In this document: positions 1 through 4,487 of the stretch, one piece after another | Position numbering within the stretch: the first letter of the stretch is position 1 | Layout of the letters: the number at the start of each line of letters is the position of its first letter | From: Bacteroidales bacterium | GTDB taxonomy: Bacteria; Bacteroidota; Bacteroidia; Bacteroidales; B39-G9 | DNA: 5,559 bases | Direction: 5' to 3' | Assembly: GCA_023145555.1 (NCBI GenBank) | Contig: JAGLDO010000217.1 | Location: 1-5,559 of the forward strand | Made by a program: the position numbers and the translations under genes | Notes under the pieces: generated by a model | Database searches by the model: none | Told to the model about the DNA's origin: nothing | The model's input: only the letters and a program-made list of their open reading frames with translations

Positions 1-22
1 AAAAAATAAAGATAAGAAATAA

Positions 23-568
23 ATGATAAACCATTACTTATCAAAAGTAATAAAGGGCGATGTTTCAGCATATTCTTATATTGTAGATCAATATAAGAAT
101 ATGGCTTTTTCTATTGCTTATAGAGTTGTAAACAACCGAGAAGATGCTGAAGAAATTACACAAGATGCATTTTTAAAAGCTTATAATTCATTAAAACGGT
201 TTAATCATAAATCGAAATTTTCAACTTGGTTATATAAAATTGTTTATAACACTGCAATTTCAAAAATTAGAGAAAATAAAAAAAAATCGGTAGTAAATCA
301 ACTGATTGATAAAGATATTGAAAATATAAATATTGAAGACATTGACAACGTTCTGGTAAAATTTGATGAAGAACATCAAAAAAAAATTATTAATTCGGCA
401 ATTGACAAACTTTCAGAAAACGAGAAATTAATAATTACTTTTTATTATTTAGCTGAAAAATCGATTAATGAGATTACTGAAATAACCAATTTTTCGAGCT
501 CAAATGTTAAGGTAATATTACATAGGGCGAGAAAAAAAATGTATGAGGAGTTAAGAATTAGGAATTAA
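23..568 (+). CDS. ECF-type RNA polymerase sigma factor (sigma-70 family)
   Basis: This 181-residue protein has the length and two-domain layout of an extracytoplasmic-function sigma factor, which directs RNA polymerase to a specific promoter set. Region 2 spans about residues 18-85: the core-binding part contains DAEEITQDAFLKAYNSLKRF (41-60) and the -10 recognition part contains FSTWLYKIVYNTA (66-78). A charged linker (about 84-120) leads to region 4 (about 121-175), whose helix-turn-helix is near 147-172 and includes ITEITNFSSSNVKVILHRAR, the usual place for -35 recognition. There is no region 1.1 or region 3, as expected for the ECF group. The ATG at 23 places region 2 at the normal distance from the N-terminus; only 22 bases lie upstream, so the promoter is outside the window. 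The next gene follows after 32 bases and may encode its regulator. The regulon and inducing signal cannot be told from the sequence. Confidence 0.93.
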   Translation: MINHYLSKVIKGDVSAYSYIVDQYKNMAFSIAYRVVNNREDAEEITQDAFLKAYNSLKRFNHKSKFSTWLYKIVYNTAISKIRENKKKSVVNQLIDKDIENINIEDIDNVLVKFDEEHQKKIINSAIDKLSENEKLIITFYYLAEKSINEITEITNFSSSNVKVILHRARKKMYEELRIRN

Positions 569-600
569 AAATTATGGGAATAATATAAATTTATAAACAA

Positions 601-1014
601 ATGAGCAAGAAGTCAATACATATTACAAGGGACTTACTTAAAAAACAGCTGATTGAAGAACCTTCTGTTGATTTTACTGAAAAATTTATGAAAAAAATAA
701 TTGTTCAGAAAAAAAACAAATCAATTATTTACAAACCTATTATCTCAAAAAAAGCTTTTACAATAATCATATTTTCTGTTATATCGTTATTAATTGTATT
801 ATTAAGTTTACCTTCATCATATTTCAATTCTCCTTATAATAATTTATTAGTTGAGATTTGTAATATTTATTCAAACCTATTCTCAAATATTGATTTCTCA
901 TTTTTAAATAAAACTCCAATTATAATTCCAATAACAATAATATCAGGATGGATATTATTGTTTTCAGATATGCTGATTAATAAAATTATCGATAAAAAAA
1001 TTACTACTGATTAG
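601..1014 (+). CDS. Small two-pass membrane protein, putative partner (anti-sigma-like) of the upstream sigma factor
   Basis: I do not recognise a named family for this 137-residue protein. Residues 1-50 are polar and basic and probably cytoplasmic; they contain EEPSVDFTEKFMKKI (19-33), a PSxDFTxxFM-type motif that I associate with small Bacteroidota proteins encoded after ECF sigma genes. A strongly hydrophobic segment follows at about 52-70, then a polar, aromatic and Asn-rich loop (about 71-105), then a second hydrophobic segment (about 107-124) and a lysine-rich tail. With positive charge at both ends, both termini should be cytoplasmic and the loop extracytoplasmic. It lacks the HxxxCxxC zinc motif of ZAS-type anti-sigma factors, so calling it an anti-sigma factor rests on position (32 bases after the sigma gene, same strand) and topology only. 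The ATG at 601 is the first in frame and gives a sensible N-terminus. No intrinsic terminator with a T-run follows; the large palindromic block begins about 50 bases later. Confidence 0.75.
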   Translation: MSKKSIHITRDLLKKQLIEEPSVDFTEKFMKKIIVQKKNKSIIYKPIISKKAFTIIIFSVISLLIVLLSLPSSYFNSPYNNLLVEICNIYSNLFSNIDFSFLNKTPIIIPITIISGWILLFSDMLINKIIDKKITTD

Positions 1015-1097
1015 TATCTTTAAAAAACTTTATTGAATTAGGCACATAAGAAATAGCTAAAATAATAACCTGAATTCGATATAAGGAATATATACAG

Positions 1098-1192
1098 CTT
1101 TAAGCGAGGCTTTTATAGACAAGTCGTATTTTTGCAGTACTAACGGGTTAATTCAAAAAAATACGAAGCAGTATATAGAAGCCTCGCTAAAG
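1098..1192. repeat. Hairpin A inside the palindromic block
   Basis: Bases 1098-1101 pair with 1189-1192; after a one-base bulge (A1102), 1103-1117 pairs with 1174-1188 in 15 positions with a single G.T (T1113/G1178). The G+C-rich core GCGAGGC/GCCTCGC (1104-1110 with 1181-1187) stands out in this AT-rich region. After a short internal loop a second perfect 10-bp stem, 1124-1133 with 1157-1166, closes a 23-base loop. That loop contains TAACGGGTTA, which can form a 3-bp mini-stem. The six-base word GCAGTA occurs on both sides of the inner stem (1134-1139 and 1168-1173). Confidence 0.8.
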
Positions 1193-1200
1193 CCCAAAGG

Positions 1201-1299
1201 GAAAGTGTATAGCAGGCAATCTTTAGAATATAAACCCTTTGAAAGAATCCATTATTACTTCAGATTTTATATCCAAAATCTTACCTACTATACACTTTC
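1201..1299. repeat. Hairpin B inside the palindromic block (34-position stem)
   Basis: Bases 1201-1234 pair with 1266-1299 in one unbroken register: 28 Watson-Crick pairs in 34 positions, including a 12-bp uninterrupted run at the base (1201-1212 with 1288-1299). The six non-pairs are C1213/A1287, C1217/A1283, T1220/C1280, C1221/T1279, A1225/A1275 and A1227/C1273. The three A/C ones would be G.U pairs in minus-strand RNA. The loop (1235-1265, 31 bases) begins with CCCTTTG, which is complementary to CAAAGGG at 1195-1201, just 5' of the stem, so an alternative short helix can form. Confidence 0.8.
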
Positions 1300-1530
1300 T
1301 GTATGACATCCTTATATCGAACTCAAGTTAAAAGTATTCTTGGCTTAAACGTCTTACAAACTCACCTATAAGCTTTGTTTTCTTATTTATTATCAAAATT
1401 ACACCTTATTAAACTTCAATACCTCAATTATAAGCCATCTTTTTTTTTGTAGCAATTTCCATAAAATATTTTTATTCAATTACGTAAAGTTGCTTAAAAT
1501 AGCTTAATTTTAATTAAATTAATGAAAATT

Positions 1531-1558
1531 TTGACGGTTTTTGACGGACTAACGTTAG
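1531..1558. repeat. Tandem TTGACGG pair followed by CTAACGTTAG palindrome
   Basis: TTGACGG occurs at 1531-1537 and again at 1541-1547, exactly one helical turn apart (10 bases). Two bases later comes a perfect 10-base palindrome, CTAACGTTAG (1549-1558). These G+C-richer words stand out from the A/T background. A phased direct repeat beside a palindrome could be a regulator binding site for the GNAT gene 91 bases downstream, or the remnant of a recombination or repeat-element boundary. The sequence does not decide between them. Confidence 0.45.
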
Positions 1559-1577
1559 CTACCATTTGGAAAAAATA

Positions 1578-1606
1578 TTTGCATATCTAAAAAATATTAT
1601 TATTAT
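1578..1606 (+). promoter_or_regulatory. Weak candidate promoter for the GNAT gene
   Basis: TTTGCA (1578-1583) and TATTAT (1601-1606) are separated by 17 bases, a sigma-70-like arrangement with 4/6 and 5/6 matches. It would start transcription near 1613, about 36 bases before the GNAT ATG. The TTTG also resembles the -33 element of Bacteroidota promoters, but the typical TAnnTTTG -7 box is not present. In such A/T-rich DNA this level of match arises easily by chance. Confidence 0.28.
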
Positions 1607-1648
1607 AGACTATAAAATTATTAATTAACATTAAAAAAAATTATTTTT

Positions 1649-2089
1649 ATGATTGAAACAAAAGTATTTAATACAAGCAACAAACCAAATTTAAAAGAAA
1701 AGGAAAGCTTGATTGATTTCTTATTTGATAACTTGCAAGAATATGGAGACCCAAAGTCAGATATTGAGAAAGCAATGAATTACTCATTGAAAGAGACAAC
1801 TTCTTTTGGTGGCTTTATTTTGGTGTCATATTTAGAAAATGAAATATCGGGTATAGTAGTAATTAATCAAACCGGAATGAAAGATTATATTCCAGAAAAT
1901 ATCTTAGTTTATATTGCAACTCACAAAAATCATAGAGGAGAAGGAATAGGTAAAATGTTAATGCAAAAAACTATTGATTTGGCAGAAGGAAGCATTGCAT
2001 TGCATGTTGAGCCGGAAAACCCAGCAAAATTTTTATATGAAAAAGTTGGATTTAGCAGTAAATATATAGAAATGCGATTAAATAAGTAA
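1649..2089 (+). CDS. GNAT-family N-acetyltransferase
   Basis: This 146-residue, single-domain cytosolic protein has the GNAT fold signature for acetyl-CoA-dependent transfer to an amine. The beta-4 strand NILVYIATH (84-92) leads into motif A, RGEGIG at 96-101, the R/QxxGxG/A pyrophosphate-binding loop, followed by the helix GKMLMQKTIDLA (101-112). Motif B is present as HVEPENPAKFLYEKVGF (119-135), with the usual Asn-Pro-Ala and Tyr-Glu-x-x-Gly-Phe features. The N-terminal 55 residues should form the acceptor-binding part and give no clue to the substrate. The ATG at 1649 has no Shine-Dalgarno site, only an A/T-rich leader. The amidohydrolase gene follows after 100 bases on the same strand, so the two could be functionally linked (one acylating, one deacylating amines), but a separate promoter candidate lies between them and the link is inference. 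Acyltransferase assignment is firm; acceptor unknown. Confidence 0.92.
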   Translation: MIETKVFNTSNKPNLKEKESLIDFLFDNLQEYGDPKSDIEKAMNYSLKETTSFGGFILVSYLENEISGIVVINQTGMKDYIPENILVYIATHKNHRGEGIGKMLMQKTIDLAEGSIALHVEPENPAKFLYEKVGFSSKYIEMRLNK

Positions 2090-2109
2090 AAGCACACATA
2101 TGTATATCA

Positions 2110-2139
2110 TTGACAATTCAATATTTAAACTTATATATT
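2110..2139 (+). promoter_or_regulatory. Candidate promoter upstream of the amidohydrolase-racemase operon
   Basis: TTGACA (2110-2115), a perfect match to the classic -35 box, is followed after 18 bases by TATATT (2134-2139, 5 of 6 to TATAAT). This predicts a start near 2146 and a leader of about 45 bases. Bacteroidota housekeeping promoters usually use a TTTG / TAnnTTTG pattern instead, so the site may be chance or may belong to another sigma factor. Confidence 0.35.
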
Positions 2140-2182
2140 CACAATACTTGGTGTAGGTTTTTATCTTATAAAAAAAAATCAC

Positions 2183-2187
2183 AAGGA
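2183..2187 (+). promoter_or_regulatory. Shine-Dalgarno-like AAGGA with short spacing before the amidohydrolase start
   Basis: AAGGA sits only two bases before the ATG at 2190, closer than the usual 5-9 bases. It follows a run of nine A (2170-2178). It is the only purine-rich Shine-Dalgarno-like site near a gene start in this window. The nearby ATG fits the family N-terminus, so the start is kept even though the spacing makes the site's function doubtful. Confidence 0.35.
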
Positions 2188-2189
2188 TT

Positions 2190-3326
2190 ATGCTGATAAA
2201 AAAAAATATAATTTTATTAAGACACAAATTACACCAATACCCGGAAGTTTCTAATAATGAATATAAAACTTCAGAAAGGATTTCTTGTTTTATTGAAACT
2301 TTAAAGCCTAATGAAATTATTACACTAAGTAAAACAGGAAAAGCATTTGTTTTCGACAGTAAAAAATCCGGAGAAACATTGATGTTTAGAGCTGAACTGG
2401 ATGCTCTACCAATAATAGAGATTTCTGATCTACCATATTGTTCTGTGAATAAAGGAATAGCTCATTCGTGTGGACATGACGGACATATGGCTATTATTGC
2501 AGGTCTTGCTCAAAAAATTGCAGAAAATCGTCCGAAAAAAGGTAAAGTAGTTTTACTTTTCCAACCTGCCGAGGAAATTGAACAGGGAGCAAAGGATATT
2601 GTTGAAAGCTCTGCATTTAAAAATATTAAACCTGAGTATATTTTTGCATTACATAATATCCCCGGAAAAGAAAAACATAAAATTATATTGAAAAAGGGAA
2701 GTTTTGCAGCCGCTTCTAAAGGCATGACAATTGAGTTAAATGGTAAAACATCTCATGCCGCAGAACCCGAAAATGGAATAAATCCGGCAATCGCAATTTC
2801 TTCAATCATTAGTGAATTAAATAATTTATTAAAAGACAAAAAGCAATTTAAAGACCTTAGTTTACTAAGTTTTATCTATATTAGAATGGGTGAAATATCT
2901 TTTGGAACTTCTGCAGGTAAAGCTAAAATGGGAATTACACTCAGAGCTTTTGAGAATAAAGATATGGAACTGTTAACCCAAAAATCAGAAGCGATAATAA
3001 AAAACATTTGCAAAAAAGAAAAATTAGATTATAATATACGCTATAATGAGATTTTTCCTGCTACTATTAATAACGATAAATGTATTTCATTGATAGAACA
3101 AGTATCAGAAAAAAATAATTATAAAATTGAACATTTAAAAAAACCATTTAAATGGTCAGAAGATTTTGGATACTATTCAGAAAAATATAAAACAGGCTTC
3201 TTTGGTTTAGGTTCCGGGGTAAATCAACCGGCACTGCATAATCCGGAATTTGATTTTCCTGATGATATTATTGAAACAGGTATTAATATCTTTTATGATA
3301 TTTATGAAAAAATAAACATATACTAA
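2190..3326 (+). CDS. M20D-family metallo-amidohydrolase (N-acyl amino acid hydrolase type)
   Basis: This 378-residue cytosolic enzyme has the full length and motif order of M20D amidohydrolases, which cleave N-acyl (acetyl, hippuryl or similar) bonds of amino acids using two metal ions. Seen in order: RHKLHQYPEVSNNE (11-24), RAELDALP (67-74), the metal-binding HSCGHDGH (92-99, with Cys94 and His96 as family ligands), QPAEE (125-129, catalytic and ligand glutamates), LHNIPG (154-159, His155), the dimerisation-domain start GKTSHAAEPENGINPA (185-200), and the C-terminal ALHNPEFDFPD (348-358, His350). All ligands are present, so it should be active. The RADxDALP motif has Glu69 instead of the first Asp. 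No signal peptide is seen. Its stop overlaps the start of the alanine racemase gene by one base (TAATG), implying one mRNA and coupled translation. Neighbouring racemases suggest it frees an amino acid that is then racemised; the acyl group and amino acid are unknown. Confidence 0.93.
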   Translation: MLIKKNIILLRHKLHQYPEVSNNEYKTSERISCFIETLKPNEIITLSKTGKAFVFDSKKSGETLMFRAELDALPIIEISDLPYCSVNKGIAHSCGHDGHMAIIAGLAQKIAENRPKKGKVVLLFQPAEEIEQGAKDIVESSAFKNIKPEYIFALHNIPGKEKHKIILKKGSFAAASKGMTIELNGKTSHAAEPENGINPAIAISSIISELNNLLKDKKQFKDLSLLSFIYIRMGEISFGTSAGKAKMGITLRAFENKDMELLTQKSEAIIKNICKKEKLDYNIRYNEIFPATINNDKCISLIEQVSEKNNYKIEHLKKPFKWSEDFGYYSEKYKTGFFGLGSGVNQPALHNPEFDFPDDIIETGINIFYDIYEKINIY

Positions 3327-4483
3327 TGAATAATTCTTCAATAATAACTTTGAATAAAGAAGCTGTAAAAAGTAACATAAATTTTTTGAGAAAGAAATTC
3401 TGTAAAAATGTAAAAATATCATCTGTTGTAAAAGCTAATGCCTATGGACATGGAATAGAACAAATTGTTCCTCTTTTTGAAAATGAAGGAATAGACCACT
3501 TTTCGGTTTTTGATTATAATGAAGCTGCAAAAGTTCAAAAATGCCTGTCAACTCCGGCATCAATAATGATAATGGGTTGGATTTCCAATAAAAATATGGA
3601 AGATACTATTAAAAGGGGATTTGAATTTTTTGTATTCAATATCAGCCGATTACAAAAAGCTTTACATTATTCACAGAAACATCAGGTAAAAGCAAAAATT
3701 CATATTGAGGTAGAAACAGGTATGAACAGATTGGGCATAAATCTTAAAGAATTATCAATATTGTTGGATATTATAAATAAAAATCCACAAAATTTTATTG
3801 TTAAAGGTTTTTGTACTCATCTTGCAGGTGCTGAAAGTATTTCGAATTATAAACGAATAAAAGAGCAAATAAAGAAATACAAAAAAATGTTGCTTATTCT
3901 TAAAGAAAATGGTATTGTCCCACAATATAGACATATTGCTAATTCAGCCGCTTCATTTGTATATCCTGAAACAAGAATGGATTTAGTAAGAATTGGTATA
4001 ATGCAGTATGGCTTTTGGTCAAGCCCGGAAACTTTTATGTATTATATCCGAAACAAACAAAAAAAAACAGATCCATTACAAAGAATCTTGGCGTGGAAAA
4101 GCAAAATAATGTCAATAAAAGATGTTAAACCAGGAGAATTCATCGGTTATGGAATGTCTTTTCTTGCACAATCTAATATCAAAGTAGCACTTGTCCCTGT
4201 TGGATATTCAGGCGGATACAATCGCTCATTAAGCAATAAAGGGAAAGTGCTTATTCACGGACAACAATGTGCCGTAATTGGCACTGTGAATATGAATATG
4301 TTTATGGTAAATATTTCCCGTATATCTGAGCCTAAAATAGGCGATGAAGTAATAATAATTGGCAAGCAATACGATTTAGAAATTAAAGTATCCGCTTTTA
4401 GTAATATTAGCGATGAACTTAATTATGAAGTATTGGCTCATTTGCCAAAAGAAATCAAACGAAAAATAATTAAAAACACATAA
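3326..4483 (+). CDS. alr: Alanine racemase (PLP-dependent, fold type III)
   Basis: This 385-residue protein matches the length and landmarks of alanine racemase, which interconverts L- and D-alanine. The N-terminal TIM barrel carries the PLP lysine in VVKANAYGHG (Lys36, with Tyr40), TGMNRLGI (131-138, Arg135), CTHLAGAE (His165), HIANSAAS (203-210) and VRIGIMQYG (221-229, Arg222, which contacts the pyridine nitrogen in the family). The C-terminal beta domain carries the second catalytic base in FIGYGMSF (Tyr275), GYSGGYNR (293-300), VNMNMFMVNIS (321-331) and the terminal LNYEVLAHLP (365-374, Tyr367). The usual MDQ motif reads MNM, so the conserved Asp is Asn324, and the usual GYxDGY lacks its Asp; both differ from textbook Alr. 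The start overlaps the amidohydrolase stop by one base and the next racemase begins 4 bases after its stop. A dedicated cell-wall Alr is often elsewhere in the genome, so this copy may serve a catabolic or different substrate role; that is inference. Confidence 0.93.
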   Translation: MNNSSIITLNKEAVKSNINFLRKKFCKNVKISSVVKANAYGHGIEQIVPLFENEGIDHFSVFDYNEAAKVQKCLSTPASIMIMGWISNKNMEDTIKRGFEFFVFNISRLQKALHYSQKHQVKAKIHIEVETGMNRLGINLKELSILLDIINKNPQNFIVKGFCTHLAGAESISNYKRIKEQIKKYKKMLLILKENGIVPQYRHIANSAASFVYPETRMDLVRIGIMQYGFWSSPETFMYYIRNKQKKTDPLQRILAWKSKIMSIKDVKPGEFIGYGMSFLAQSNIKVALVPVGYSGGYNRSLSNKGKVLIHGQQCAVIGTVNMNMFMVNISRISEPKIGDEVIIIGKQYDLEIKVSAFSNISDELNYEVLAHLPKEIKRKIIKNT

Positions 4484-4487
4484 AATA

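Larger units (their letters stand above)
1066..1330. repeat. 265-bp nested inverted-repeat block with three-way-junction layout (structured RNA or palindromic mobile element)
   Basis: The outer arms 1066-1087 and 1309-1330 pair at 20 of 22 positions. In the same register, after a 4x4 internal loop, 1092-1097 pairs with 1299-1304 (ATACAG/CTGTAT). Inside lie two adjacent long hairpins (1098-1192 and 1201-1299, listed separately), giving a three-way junction. Both outer-arm mismatches (C1070/A1326 and A1074/C1322) become G.U pairs if the minus strand is transcribed. No open reading frame of useful length lies inside. The block is too long and branched for a simple terminator, and no T-run follows it. 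Two readings fit: a structured noncoding RNA, perhaps from the minus strand, or a small non-autonomous element with about 22-bp terminal inverted repeats. I could not match it to a named family, and no clear target-site duplication is visible. Confidence 0.75.
1331..1648. other. AT-rich intergenic stretch with no gene
   Basis: No convincing reading frame is present on either strand. It contains a nine-T run (1440-1448) and a weak hairpin (1451-1458 with 1487-1494, eight pairs including one G.T) with no T-run in the right place for a + strand terminator. A tandem TTGACGG motif plus palindrome (1531-1558) and a weak promoter candidate (1578-1606) follow. The rest looks like featureless A/T-rich spacer. 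Confidence 0.6.

Noticed and set aside
1098..1299. Rho-independent terminators for the sigma-factor unit
   Set aside because: The hairpins are long and interrupted and are not followed by a T-run on the + strand; they are better explained as parts of one larger structured block.
1058..1337. Possible target-site duplication flanking the palindromic block (TAAAATAAT at 1058-1066 versus TAAAAGTAT at 1329-1337)
   Set aside because: Only 7 of 9 bases match, the words overlap the outer arm ends, and such A/T words are common here; not enough to prove transposition.
1451..1494. Small hairpin AGCAATTT/AAAGTTGCT
   Set aside because: There are only eight pairs including one G.T around a 28-base loop in A/T-rich DNA; likely chance.
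1549..1569. Integron attC-like site around CTAACGTTAG
   Set aside because: The AAC and GTT boxes are directly adjacent, not separated by the 50 or more bases of a folded attC site, and no second site follows the GNAT gene.
2096..2103. ACATATGT palindrome after the GNAT stop as a terminator or operator
   Set aside because: It is too short and A/T-rich, with no loop and no T-run.
2510..2725. 71-codon open frame on the minus strand
   Set aside because: It lies wholly inside the well-supported amidohydrolase gene, and its protein shows no family motif; it is an antisense shadow.
3207..3422. 71-codon open frame on the minus strand across the hydrolase-racemase junction
   Set aside because: It is antisense to two conserved coding regions, and its sequence is low complexity and not family-like.
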